64,000 bases of DNA from Sacculina carcini. Taxonomy: Eukaryota; Arthropoda; Thecostraca; Sacculinidae. Where the stretch lies: positions 1,288,501-1,352,500 of the forward strand of contig OU696574.1 of the NCBI GenBank assembly GCA_916048095.2, in the 5' to 3' direction. A program made the position numbers and the translations under genes. The notes under the pieces are model-generated. The model had not been told where the DNA came from. It searched no databases and saw only the letters and a program-made list of their open reading frames with translations. Shown here in pieces: positions 33,118 to 44,862 of this stretch. The stretch's first letter is position 1. Each line of letters opens with the position of its first letter.

Positions 33118-33850
33118 CTATGCCACCCGTCGTAACCAAGTATAAGTGTGATGGTAGCGACAGTGTCATAGTAGGGACATTTGACTGTATTAACTAACAT
33201 GTGATCTCAGTATTATATTATATTGTTCCAAATTTGACTTGTATAAAATCAAATTAAGTATATTACTACTTTAACAAACACAAAAAATAGGCTAACAGAG
33301 ATATATACAATAAAAAGGAGATATATGATTCACAAAATACAACATATTTCGAAGTTAACAAAGTCACATATATGTGCGTGTATGCCGTATTTCTGTTGTG
33401 GTATTGGTGAAATTTCATTGGCCTGAAATACATTTGCTCAGTGCCAGTTTTCAATACTGAAATTTCCGAAGCAAAGGCTGCTAAAAGGAGACGGTGATAA
33501 ATGCGCAATTTCCACCATTCGTTCAGTGCATTCTACAGCGCTATTCTCGTCCAGCACCTGTCGTTATCCTCGGAACAGCCATTAACAGAAGGTGTGTCCA
33601 CCCCTTCTCATCCCCACTGCAGTTTCCCCCCATCATTTTATATGCACAAATCGGCAGGTGCAATCATATGAGCGTATCATTCACGGATTTCCTACGATAT
33701 CCACCACATGAGTGAAAATGAACGTAAACAGCATGAAGCGCAAACTTGAAACATCGCCATTCAATAATAACAAAAGCGTGTATTCAATAACATATATTTG
33801 AGATAGCATATAAAATGCAAACCAACAAGGAAAATATATATCTATATGAA
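33118..33850 (-). repeat. Upstream flank of copy 2, block Z
   Basis: It mirrors 57,860-58,600 and 61,460-62,190. AT-rich with no recognised gene; small frames are not conserved as proteins. Confidence 0.65.
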
Positions 33851-33852
33851 GA

Positions 33853-34047
33853 GAGAAAAGAAAACACAAATGACTGCCACTTTAGTCAAACGTTTCGGTC
33901 TTGAGACCTTCGTCAGTGACTATAGACAGATCACTTCATCAGATCAGATTTTGCACTGATCTGTCTATAAACACTGACGAAGGTCTCAAGACCGAAACGT
34001 TTGACTAAAGTGGCAGTCATTTGTGTTTTCTTTTCTCTCTTCATATA
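33853..34047. repeat. Foldback with two hammerhead-core-like motifs
   Basis: Inverted arms of about 70 bp each carry CTGACGA, then AGGTCTCAAGACC, then GAAACG. CUGANGA, a short hairpin (GGTC/GACC) and GAAA are the conserved core of the hammerhead ribozyme; such ribozymes are known in Penelope-like elements and retrozymes. Plus-strand core at 33,974-33,998, minus-strand core at 33,916-33,892. The expected UH cleavage triplet and a paired stem I were not clearly seen. Copies are at 57,675-57,850 and 61,275-61,450. Confidence 0.5.
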
Positions 34048-34431
34048 CGTCGAGAACTTCAAATATATCTATATATATTAGGCGTGTAATTGTGGACTTG
34101 TTTTCCGTCCTTCAAATAGACGACACAGAAGCTGATGCAAATACGCACACTTGCTGGCTCGTAATTAAACGCCGACCTCCCCAGCGCCAGATAGTGTAGG
34201 GGGCCTAAAAAAAGAACCCAACAAAAGCCATCTTTCAAACGTGACTAAGATGACCGAAATTCATTACTGGCTGGACCTGCAATGATGATTTCCCGGTGCA
34301 GCTTACAGCGCCCCCGGTGAGACTGGCTTCGCTCGCCACTCGCCTCAAGCAGGGTAGGCCTCGACACGTAGATTGTCCAGGGGCCTCCACATACCTAAAT
34401 CCGGCACTGGACTTGCCTGCTGGTGGGTGGC
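34048..34431 (-). repeat. Block Z segment between foldback and minisatellite
   Basis: It mirrors 57,290-57,660 and 60,890-61,260. Moderately GC-rich with no domain I recognise. Confidence 0.6.
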
Positions 34432-36885
34432 TCTGTAGAGTTGTTGCTAGTAGTTCTGTAGAGCTGTTGCTAGTGGTTCTGTAGAGTTGTTGCTAGTGGT
34501 TCTGTAGAGTTGTTGCTAGTGGTTCTGTAGAGTTGTTGCTAGTGGTTCTGTAGAGTTGTTGCTAGTGGTTCTGTAGAGTTGTTGCTAGTGGTTCTGTAGA
34601 GTTGCTGCTAGTGGTTCTGTAGAGTTGTTGCTAGTGGTTCTGTAGAGCTGTTGCTAGTGGTTCTGTAGAGTTGTTGCTAGTAGTTCTGTAGAGTTGTTAC
34701 TAGTGGCTCTGTAGAGTTATTGCTAGTAGTTCTGTAGAGTTGTTGCTAGTGGTTCTGTAGAGTTGCTGCTAGTGGTTCTGTAGAGCTGTTGCTAGTAGTT
34801 CTGTAGAGCTGTTGCTAGTAGTTCTGTAGAGTTGTTGCTAGTGGCTCTGTAGAGTTGTTGCTAGTAGTTCTGTAGAGCTGTTGCTAGTAGTTCTGTAGAG
34901 TTGTTGCTAGTGGTTCTGTAGAGCTGTTGCTAGTAGTTCTGTAGAGTTGTTGCTAGTGGTTCTGTAGAGCTGTTGCTAGTGGTTCTGTAGAGTTGTTGCT
35001 AGTGGTTCTGTAGAGTTGTTGCTAGTAGTTCTGTAGAGTTGCTGCTAGTGGTTCTGTAGAGTTGTTGCTAGTAGTTCTGTAGAGTTGCTGCTAGTAGTTC
35101 TGTAGAGTTGTTGCTAGTGGTTCTGTAGAGTTATTGCTAGTAGTTCTGTAGAGTTGTTACTAGTGGTTCTGTAGAGTTGTTGCTAGTGGCTCTGTAGAGT
35201 TGTTTGTTAGTAGTTCTGTAGAGTTGTTGCTAGTGGTTCTGTAGAGTTGTTGCTAGTAGTTCTGTAGAGTTGTTGCTAGTAGTTCTGTAGAGTTGCTGCT
35301 AGTAGTTCTGTAGAGTTGTTGCTAGTGGTTCTGTAGAGTTATTGCTAGTAGTTCTGTAGAGTTGTTGCTAGTAGTTCTGTAGAGTTGTTGCTAGTAGTTC
35401 TGTAGAGTTGCTGCTAGTAGTTCTGTAGAGTTGTTGCTAGTGGTTCTGTAGAGTTATTGCTAGTAGTTCTGTAGAGTTGTTACTAGTGGTTCTGTAGAGT
35501 TGTTGCTAGTGGTTCTGTAGAGTTGTTGCTAGTAGTTCTGTAGAGTTGCTGCTAGTGGTTCTGTAGAGTTGTTGCTAGTAGTTCTGTAGAGTTGCTGCTA
35601 GTAGTTCTGTAGAGTTGTTGCTAGTGGTTCTGTAGAGTTGTTGCTAGTGGTTCTGTAGAGTTGTTGCTAGTGGTTCTGTAGAGTTGTTGCTAGTAGTTCT
35701 GTAGAGTTGTTGCTAGTGGTTCTGTAGAGTTGTTGCTAGTGGTTCTGTAGAGTTGTTGCTAGTGGTTCTGTAGAGTTGTTGCTAGTAGTTCTGTAGAGTT
35801 GTTGCTAGTGGTTCTGTAGAGTTGTTGCTAGTGGTTCTGTAGAGTTGTTGCTAGTGGTTCTGTAGAGTTGTTGCTAGTGGTTCTGTAGAGTTGTTGCTAG
35901 TGGTTCTGTAGAGTTGTTGCTAGTGGTTCTGTAGAGTTGTTGCTAGTAGTTCTGTAGAGTTGTTGCTAGTGGTTCTGTAGAGTTGTTGCTAGTGGTTCTG
36001 TAGAGTTATTGCTAGTAGTTCTGTAGAGTTGTTACTAGTGGTTCTGTAGAGTTGTTGCTAGTGGCTCTGTAGAGTTGTTTGTTAGTAGTTCTGTAGAGTT
36101 GTTGCTAGTGGTTCTGTAGAGTTGTTGCTAGTAGTTCTGTAGAGTTGCTGCTAGTGGTTCTGTAGAGTTGTTGCTAGTAGTTCTGTAGAGTTGTTGCTAG
36201 TGGTTCTGTAGAGTTGCTGCTAGTAGTTCTGTAGAGTTGCTGCTAGTAGTTCTGTAGAGTTGTTGCTAGTGGTTCTGTAGAGTTGTTGCTAGTGGTTCTG
36301 TAGAGTTGTTGCTAGTGGTTCTGTAGAGTTGTTGCTAGTAGTTCTGTAGAGTTGTTGCTAGTGGTTCTGTAGAGTTGTTGCTAGTGGTTCTGTAGAGTTG
36401 TTGCTAGTGGTTCTGTAGAGTTGTTGCTAGTGGTTCTGTAGAGTTGTTGCTAGTGGCTCTGTAGAGTTGTTTGTTAGTAGTTCTGTAGAGTTGTTGCTAG
36501 TGGTTCTGTAGAGTTGTTGCTAGTAGTTCTGTAGAGTTGTTGCTAGTGGTTCTGTAGAGTTGCTGCTAGTGGTTCTGTAGAGCTGTTGCTAGTGGTTCTG
36601 TAGAGTTGTTGCTAGTGGTTCTGTAGAGTTGTTGCTAGTGGCTCTGTAGAGTTGTTTGTTAGTAGTTCTGTAGAGTTGTTGCTAGTGGTTCTGTAGAGTT
36701 GTTGCTAGTAGTTCTGTAGAGTTGTTGCTAGTGGTTCTGTAGAGTTGCTGCTAGTGGTTCTGTAGAGCTGTTGCTAGTGGTTCTGTAGAGTTGTTGCTAG
36801 TGGTTCTGTAGAGTTGTTGCTAGTGGTTCTGTAGAGCTGTTGCTAGTGGTTCTGTAGAGCTGTTTCTAGTGGTTCTGTAGAGTTG
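34432..36885 (+). repeat. 23-bp minisatellite, ~107 units
   Basis: About 2.45 kb of a 23-bp unit containing TGTAGAGTTGTTGCTAG and a variable GGTTC/AGTTC/GGCTC end. Variants (GCTGC, GTTAT, GTTTGTTAG) recur in the same order in several stretches, which indicates higher-order duplication of groups of units. The mirror array at 56,194-57,289 has about 47 units. Confidence 0.95.
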
Positions 36886-36922
36886 TACGAGCACGACCAA
36901 TATTGCGATAGATTTTCAACAA

Positions 36923-37147
36923 ATGGTCGCCAAAAGAGACGTCAAGGCTGTTCTCAGACTCTTGGATGAAGACATCCCTGGGAATAGCAGCAGAGACATG
37001 TTTCACCTCCGCAGCGCAGCCTCATCTAAATCAACAAGAGCGACCGGCGATGGCCAGCTGCAAATACCAAAAACACGTGTTGCGTTGACAAAAAAGCAAT
37101 TCAAGAGTCAACAATTACAACAAATAATTACAACAAGTAGTACCTGA
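36923..37147 (+). pseudogene. Short LINE-like frame beside the minisatellite
   Basis: A 74-codon frame (FQQMVAKRDVKAVLRLLDED, then PKTRVALTKKQFKS). FxxLVxxGKVxxALRLL-type sequence occurs just before the RT domain in some invertebrate LINEs, so it may be a remnant of one; this is a weak match. The inverted copy (56,209-55,931) keeps the frame with a few replacements. Confidence 0.35.
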
Positions 37148-37880
37148 GCAACTTGTAACTTTTAAACTTATTTTTAACCTTTTCTGTTCTATTTGTAACT
37201 TTAACTAGAAGTATACTATATATTTTCATGAATCATATGTGTTTATACGTGTAATCATTTTGAATTTATCAGTGTTTTGTGCGAATTCCATGGAAATTTG
37301 TTGATAAATAACCAATGAGTGGACAACAAATGAGCATTGATTAATTGGTTGATTGAATTCGCTGGCAATCCTTCCTCTATAGGACTACTAATACGGACTT
37401 CTACTAATACGAGCTAAACTGAAACTGAGATCGATCACTTCCTATCGTGCCTATATATATCCTAATATTCACACGTCCATGCACACAGACATACATACAC
37501 ACACAAGCGAGACATGCAGGCACTCACAGCTTGTAATCTCTGGCAGCATACACACACAAATACACACACACAAACACACACATACACATAAATACACACA
37601 ATCTTGACCAAATCAACTATGAGCTTGAGGCTACATACAGACATACAAATACAAAACAATTTGGAAATATACATTCATATATACAAGTACACAATACATT
37701 ACAGTACATCTACATGCAAAATACATTTATATCGCATACACAAACACATTGACAGAAGCGAACGAGCAAATACGAACACACGCAAACTACAAACATTTAC
37801 ACTTATCATCAAGATAATGGTACAAACAAAAAGCAAGATTGTTTTTAATTATGTTTGGCTTACTTAGACACGGTGCAATA
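37148..37880. other. AT-rich spacer with CA tracts
   Basis: It mirrors part of 55,490-55,930. It holds CA microsatellites at 37,490-37,600 and nothing coding that I can support. Confidence 0.5.
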
Positions 37881-38056
37881 CGAGGGGAGATCAGAAAGTT
37901 TTGGCAACAGTGTAACAAAAATTGTGTAATTAAAAGTGTGATTAATAGCATATGAAAAAAGATAATCATATATTTATTTTTACAGACCTTCCACATATTC
38001 TCCTCCGTTATTTACACACTTTTGCAAACGTGAAATCCACTTTTGATCGCCCCTCG
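37881..38056. mobile_element. Mariner-type miniature element
   Basis: The ends CGAGGGGAGATCAGAAAGT and the complement of CGAGGGGCGATCAAAAGT are inverted repeats of the style of mariner elements, with TA just outside on each side (37,879-37,880 and 38,057-38,058). Only 176 bp; no transposase. Confidence 0.7.
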
Positions 38057-38340
38057 TACAATACACACGTTTATCGCAGCCAATCGTTGGTAAAAACGCA
38101 CTGCAACACTCGTCATCGAGTTACAACAATGGTGTGATCAATTACAACGTGTAACCCGCACATATACAAAACAAATGAATGACGCCTGTAGTGTTTAGCC
38201 TATGCAAATACAGCTTGATGAAAATGTCGCGCACAACAAAAATAACACACATCTAAGATATTAAATATACTGGTGCAATAGGTGAAAATTGGATAATTAT
38301 ATAGCATATACTCAAATTGTCTTGGATCTTGAGTAATGCT
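38057..38340. other. Spacer, nothing recognised
   Basis: AT-rich sequence between the mariner element and the inverted duplication; no coding or repeat signal that I can support. Confidence 0.4.
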
Positions 38341-40275
38341 AGCTAGAAGTTTTTTTTAATCATATTTGAGGTCATTTTGTGAAGCGTGTGTACACTAATG
38401 CTGTTTAACTGCGCTGTAATATTCATATTTTGTCCACTTAGAACGTGGGTCCTATCAAGATAGACCTTTCTTTCAAGATAGTCACACAAGCAAATATCTG
38501 ATGATTAGTCAAGTTATCGTCCCTCAGACATGATACGCTGGTCGAAAAACAGACATATCAATTTCATACTTGATTTATTTAGCTTTTGATCAGTACAACT
38601 TTTCAATGGCTTTCTCAGTACTTTCATAAAAAATCAGATATTATACTGAGAATCGCACCAAATTTTTTTGCAGACTAATAATACATTGCATCTTAAATTT
38701 CACCAAGTTTGTCGTCATTCTGAACTTTTACCCTACCTGAACATTTTTCACGATCTTATTTTTCATCACGAGCATACAAAAAGAAGAGCTAACATACATT
38801 ACAATAAAGTACAATAAAAACTCGCTGTTTTAGGTAAAACGACTTGTCTACTGCACAGCAAAATTCACCTCATTTTCTGAACATCATCAGGCGACTGAAA
38901 CAGTATTTGCAGACACACCTGTGATATCAACCTGCTATTGTATCGATGGAACTGACTTCACTAGCTGTTCATTGTTGATTTTTTTCTAATTCAAATTTTA
39001 TTATATTTGTTCAATTTGTCTATTCTTTTTTCCGATCGCATATTATTTATGATAGGAAAATTGGGTTTGTATAAAATTTATCTGCCGCATTACTTTAATT
39101 TTATATAGTTCAATATTCCGAACTGCCGCCTAGGATATTTTACTTCCAATCAAATTCATCGTAGTTGTCTGATACAAGAGCCCAATGGTATTCACGCCTC
39201 AGCGATTTCGGTTGGCATTTGACGCAAGACTGTTGTTGAACGTAAATGCACATTTCCGTGAATTACATGCTTGGTGTGAGTGCATTCTCATACGCCCACA
39301 AATTCACAGGCACACACATGCGTAGTTTCAGAGTGGAAATTCATATGTGGTTATGGAGGTGCCTGGTACATGTTGTCACTGTATCACTAGAGAAGTTGGA
39401 AAATTTGACTGGATTTTTTCTGTCTCGCTTTCTCTCTCTCTATTTATCTCTTCCTCTGTCTTGGACAGTGTGCGCGATATAGCTGAATGTGGGTGGTCAT
39501 GTGGGTTTTCCAGTTGAACAGCGTATATGCATGCTTTCTACTTGAATATGACCCTGAGTAACAGTCGTAAATACCATTTTACAACGTGATACCAGAATGA
39601 TGTGTGCTGCTGAATGTAGATATATTGTTTTCTATTAGCATGAAGAACCGCCCTTTGTGCGGAGCAATTAATGTAATAAAATACATACTTTATTCATAAA
39701 TAATATTGCAAATTCAAAAAAAGTAAACTCATAAAAGTCTTAACGAAATGAAAAGTCCAAATTTAATCATTTTTGCTCTAAATTTGACAAAATATTTTCC
39801 CTCAACCCGCTTCATATTTAAACCCGCCCGTCGTGCGGAATAATTCAGAAATAAAACACGAAAGAAACACAATTAAAAATGGTGAAAACTTTTCATCATG
39901 ATGTTTACGAAACATATTTAGAACTCAAAATCATTACCCAACATCATTTGCTCAAGTTCTATTCTACTTTTACCGCTACCGCTACTTTAACCGCTATCAT
40001 ATATTTCAGTATCATGTAAACCCAATATAACTTGACCCAAAACTACCAAACCCAACCCAACCACCCCATCTTGACCTAACCCAGCCTAATCTGCGGTGAT
40101 CCAACTTATTAGTTTGTGATCACAAAATGAACCGATTCAATCATAATTTCTAATCAGAAGTTTGAGATTATCTACGCCAGGGGTCTCAAACACGCGGCCC
40201 ACCAATACTTTTCTCGCAGCTCGCCATTATAGTAAGACTGATTAAATCACATTTATTGTATAATGTGATTTAATT
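38341..40275 (-). repeat. Right arm of the large inverted duplication
   Basis: It mirrors 26,986-28,930 and contains the Helitron-free version of the insertion site near 40,260. Helitron-type AT-rich segments and the G-rich run reappear on the minus strand. The copy at 39,246-39,500 joins the short MHISVN frame to the end of the DGKCEP repeat. Confidence 0.75.
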
Positions 40276-42133
40276 ATACACCATTTAATTCACATTTTCA
40301 TTGGTGAGTCTGGATCTTGAAGTCAAGCCCGTGAGTTTTGTATATGAACTCATTCTACACGGTAACGAGTTCTGAATTATTCCGCACGACGACCGGGTAC
40401 GAATATGAGGCGGGTTGAGGAAAAATATTTTGTCAAAATAAAATAAATATACTTAAATTTAGACTTTTCAAATGATTAAGATTCTTATGAGTTAACCTTT
40501 TTCTTTATTAATTTGCAATATTTTTTTATTAATTAAATATTAATTTCATTTTATGAATTGATCCGCGGTGTCTCACTCGTCTTAGTCGTCGTAACATCCT
40601 CCTGCATTTCGCAAAATACAGCCTTCATCGATAAGCTCTAATATCGGGCACGACACACAACGCCCCTTTATCTCTTGATAACCCTCTGTATAATCCTCAG
40701 TTCGTACCACTGCTTTCGAGGTTCATCATCGACACTAAACTCTATGAAAACGTATAGCATAGTTACTAGAGTAATGATTTCATTAGCTATAACTTAATTA
40801 TTGTTGTATTCCTGGCACCAACACAAGTACCACAGTTATCTGAGGTGCTTGTGTGACAACAACGTTGCATTGTGTGACACATGCATCTGAACCTAGCCTG
40901 TGCTATATGCAGTAACCAATAACAACAACCATGTGTTTTTCAAAGCTTTTCGCTGCTTCCTTTTGCCGCCGTGCATAATTTTGAATACTTCAAACATCTG
41001 GTTGATTTTGGAATGTTTTGATGTTTTTTCCAGAGGGATGTTTGTCATGGACGTAGATTTGTGTCGAGGCTCGGGGGATGACAGCCATCATACATTAGTG
41101 TTCAAAGTTGAAGCAGTTGGTCAATTGCATGAGACCCTCTATTTGGTTGACTTGTCTTTTGAGGCGACTTGTTAGTGACGTCTGTCGGCAAGAAAACGAA
41201 CTACAAATTGGACATTTTTCCGCCTATAATTTGGCGCATTTTGTGGTTTTTCTCTCCGTTTGTCCGTTTCCGATTAGTTGATGTCATTTTTCAGTCTACG
41301 AGTACTGAAAACTCAGTTTCTGTACACGAATGTTTGTTGTTTTCTTGTTGCGAGTTATTTGGTTGGTTATTTGCACGTTTTTTCTGTTTTTCGGTTTGAT
41401 TGTATTTATTTTGGTTGGCTATTTGCACTAGGTTAGGTTAGGTCATTGCGATGGCAAGACCAACAACAACAACAAACACATATATTTAATATAGCGCACA
41501 TATTTATACACAGGCGCGAAAAATACACAACCGACAGGAACATCACAGCGAGCAGGGAGTAGGAACAAATAGAAAAATGAAAAAACGTTTGCAAAACTAG
41601 AACATGCTAAATGGCCGTTGGCTATCAGATAGCTCATCCGCTCTTGAAATAGGGTTTGTTTGATTCCTGTCGGGTGTCTAGCCACCCTCCTCACTGCAGA
41701 ACAGTGGGGGAGCCGGTTTAGTCGCCGACGACTCGACCATGAATCTGGTTGTACTGGAACTACACGGTTACCAGTAGCAGGGCAAAACCTGACTATACCA
41801 GCTATTTTTGTTGATATGCTTGACTTTTTTATCACACTGCACTTTTTCAGCGAAAATCTATCTCATAAGTTCGTGGCGTGTTTCTATTTCTTTCTAATTA
41901 TAATTTATTCTGGTTTTACCATTCTATTTCCGGTCGCAAGCTAATGATGAAAGTAAAATGAGGTTTGTATAAAATCTATCTGCCGCATTAGTTTAATTTT
42001 ATATAGTTCAATATTCCAAACTGCCGCCTAGCATATTTTACTTCCAATCAAATTAATCGTAGTTGTCTGATACAAGGGCCCAATGGTACTCAAGCCTCAG
42101 CGATTTCGGTTGGCATTTGACGCAAGACTGTTG
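40276..42133 (+). repeat. Block X, copy 3
   Basis: It mirrors 22,141-23,874 and is directly repeated at 52,640-53,290 and 62,226-63,735. It includes the same ~94-codon frame (41,660-41,944 +) and AT-rich sequence. No recognised protein. Confidence 0.7.
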
Positions 42134-42935
42134 ATGCCTCACTCAGCTTCTCACACCACATTTAAATTACTTTACGAAAGTGTCCCTATATACTACGTAA
42201 CCTCTATATGTCACGTAAATACCTAGATCAACGTTCCTCCATTGCTCTAATTAATACCTTTATTTTTCCCCATCTCAATTATTGTTCCTCTTTGTTTTAT
42301 TCTCTACCAAAAAAAGACATTTCTTCCTTCCAATCTATTCTCAACCAATCGTGCCGTTTTGTTTTCAGACTTCCCTCTCGTCATCCCACCTCTCGATACC
42401 TAAAAACATTGAGATGGCTTCCTTTTAAATATATGACCCAACACAAAATATATTGTCTCACTTTCAAATTGATCAACTCCCCCTATCCTCCACCCTATCT
42501 GAAGGAGCTGGTAGCGCCAGTCTCACACAACACTAACACTCGATCATCTAGTGCCCTTCTAGAACCCCGAGCAGTTTCCGAATCATCATGGTCTTCCAAA
42601 TCCTTCCAATACATTGCCCCCCGTCTGTTCAATAAACTTCCCCGTTCAATTACATCTTCTAGCGCCTATAAATCTTTCAGCAGCAAATTATATAAATATC
42701 TTTTGGATGTGTACATAGATTCTTGAGCCCACACCGATATTATTCGTTTTTCTGTAGTATACGTATTTTTGTGTGACTCTTGTGTGTCTTATTCCGCTGT
42801 GAGCCCAAGTTTTTTATATATTTTTTATAAGATGCATTTTCATTTGTGTGTACATTGTGTGATTTGTATGTATATTTTCATCCATGCCAATACTTTGTTG
42901 TATAAAGTGGCAATACATTTCTGATTTCTGATTTC
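42134..42935 (+). mobile_element. 5'-truncated L2-like LINE insertion
   Basis: A frame at 42,208-42,726 (172 residues) reads FPHLNYCSSLFYSLPKKDI, LKTLRWLPFKYM, TRSSSALLEPR and APRLFNKLPRSI, the region after the RT domain in L2/CR1-group LINEs. The end has repeated ATTTCTG units, the L2-style tail. The same site at 39,230, 53,295 and 63,733 lacks it, so it inserted after those copies separated from this one. Open throughout, so young, but 5' truncated. Confidence 0.85.
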
Positions 42936-43390
42936 TGAACGTAAATGCACATATCCCAGAATTGCATGCTTGGTGTGAGTGCATTCTCATACGCCCACAA
43001 ATTCACACGCACACACATGCGTAGTTTCAGAGTGGAAAATTCATATGTGGTTATGGAGGTGCCTGGTACATGTTGTCACGGTATCACTAGAGAAGTTGGA
43101 AAATTTGACTGGATTTTTCCTGTTTCGCTTTCTCTCTCTCTATCTATCTCTTTCTCTGTCTTGAGTCTTCTAGCTTCATGGTGGACCTGGGCAGGAAGGA
43201 GTCGGGATTTCTAAAATAGAATAAATATATTGTTTTGCTCACATATTCTTGTGAATATTACCAAACACTTAACACATCTTATCAAGTATATAATATTAAC
43301 GAAACGTTTTTATGCAATATTAGGAATTTACAAAAACCAGTATAATTATGTCATGACTGTTTCAATTTCGACGCGGCTCACATTTTTATG
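42936..43390 (+). repeat. Block with the MHISQN frame
   Basis: It repeats at 53,305-53,750 and 63,745-64,000 and, in part, at 39,246 (+) and 28,017 (-). A frame of 89 codons starting MHISQNCMLG persists in several copies but has simple TCTCTC sequence inside and no known domain. A polypyrimidine tract followed by CTAG could be a splice acceptor; this is only a guess. Confidence 0.4.
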
Positions 43391-43908
43391 GCTTTCATTC
43401 AAATTTGTATAAAGGATGGTACAGTTAGACAGCCACTCATCAAATTGGAAGCCGATGTCGTCAAAAGAAACGCAATGGAAAAATGTCTGAGAAAAATCAA
43501 GAACAGAAAGTCGACTGGAAATGACGGAATAAAACCGGAAATAGTAAAAAGTATATCGAAGAGTAAATGATTAGTGGACGAGATAGTGCAGTGCTTACAA
43601 GAAACAATGATATACGGGCAAATTCCAGAAGAGTCGAGAAAAACGAAAACCATAATGCTACCGAAGACAAGGAAACCTCAGCCACACGAATTGAGACCCA
43701 TCACTGTTGCGAACCAGTGTTTCAAATTGATGATGAGTGTAGTGAGAGACTTCATAGAGAGCCACATCAGGAACAACAACATGGGGAACGATCTTAAAGG
43801 AGGATTCACAGAGAAGGCAAGGATTGAGAGCAACTTCGTGATAATGAAATACTGCATAGACAGGACGTACAAACAAAAGAAACAATTATTCCTCATATTG
43901 ATCGACTA
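43391..43908 (+). pseudogene. Non-LTR RT fragment (copy in block 3)
   Basis: It reads KCLRKIKNRKSTGNDGIKPE, then TGA (43,568-43,570), then YGQIPEESRKTKTIMLPK, LRPITVANQCFK and KARIESNFVIMKYCIDRTY, as in 53,754-54,270 and inverted 19,701-20,165. It stops where the LINE at 43,909 inserted (GACTA), before the catalytic YxDD. Confidence 0.77.
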
Positions 43909-44312
43909 TTATTATTATTATTATTATTGAACAAAACGAACAAAGTGACACAGGAAGAGCGCAAGCGCTATAAACTGCATCATGCGGTCCCTGCGCACTT
44001 TGAGCGTGGAGAATAAGAGAAAGAGAAAGAGAAAAAATACACAAAGACAATATGACACACATAATCATGACAGATCAATACATCACCCATCCACACACAC
44101 ACACACACACACACACGTGGATGGGTGATGTATTGATCTGTCATGATTGTGTGTGTCATATTGTCTTTGTGTATTTTTTTACAGTGAAACAGTAAAAGCG
44201 AGAACAATTCAATCCTTCAAGGAGAAACTAGATAAATCATGATTTGGAGACGGGACAGCTCGAGCGCAAGCTCATATCCCGTAATGCACAAATAGGTGGG
44301 CACAAATAGGTG

Positions 44313-44386
<74 letters not shown>

Positions 44387-44493
44387 TACATACAATTGAT
44401 ATGATACATACGAAAATGACTAGATCAAAAGAAATTGCACAATATGCTGCACGAGAAGTGCAGAACAACAATTTGACTAGATTAATTTGCAAG

Positions 44494-44558
<65 letters not shown>

Positions 44559-44862
44559 CATAAACGCACTCGCACAAACACACATACACGATAGTCGCAC
44601 ACACACATACACACACATCACAAAACGATCCATAAATAATATAAATATATAAATACATAGGTCAATCTCAAAATAAATCTCAAATAAATGAATAAATAAA
44701 TAATTTAGGTGGAACTAAACTCGTCAATTTCTCAAAACTTTTTTGGCAGCACTTTTGAATGATGGGAATGTGCTGGCCCTGCACACACCCTCATCCAACC
44801 GATTCCACAACCACACAGAGCTGGCAACGAAACTACGCTTAAACTGATTTGTTCTGCATTTT
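43909..44862 (-). mobile_element. Mirror copy of the truncated LINE insertion
   Basis: The inverted partner of 18,900-19,695, with GACTA on both sides (43,904-43,908 and 44,863-44,867). It is longer because its (CA)n tracts are longer and an extra stretch (44,395-44,490) separates two CA runs. It contains the palindrome at about 44,030-44,178. Confidence 0.8.

Noticed and set aside
34432-36885. CRISPR-like array
   Set aside because: The 23-bp units are contiguous with no unique spacers, and the DNA is from an animal.
42945-43214. MHISQN frame as a secreted peptide gene
   Set aside because: The frame holds simple TCTC sequence and varies in structure between copies; no signal peptide of good quality or promoter.
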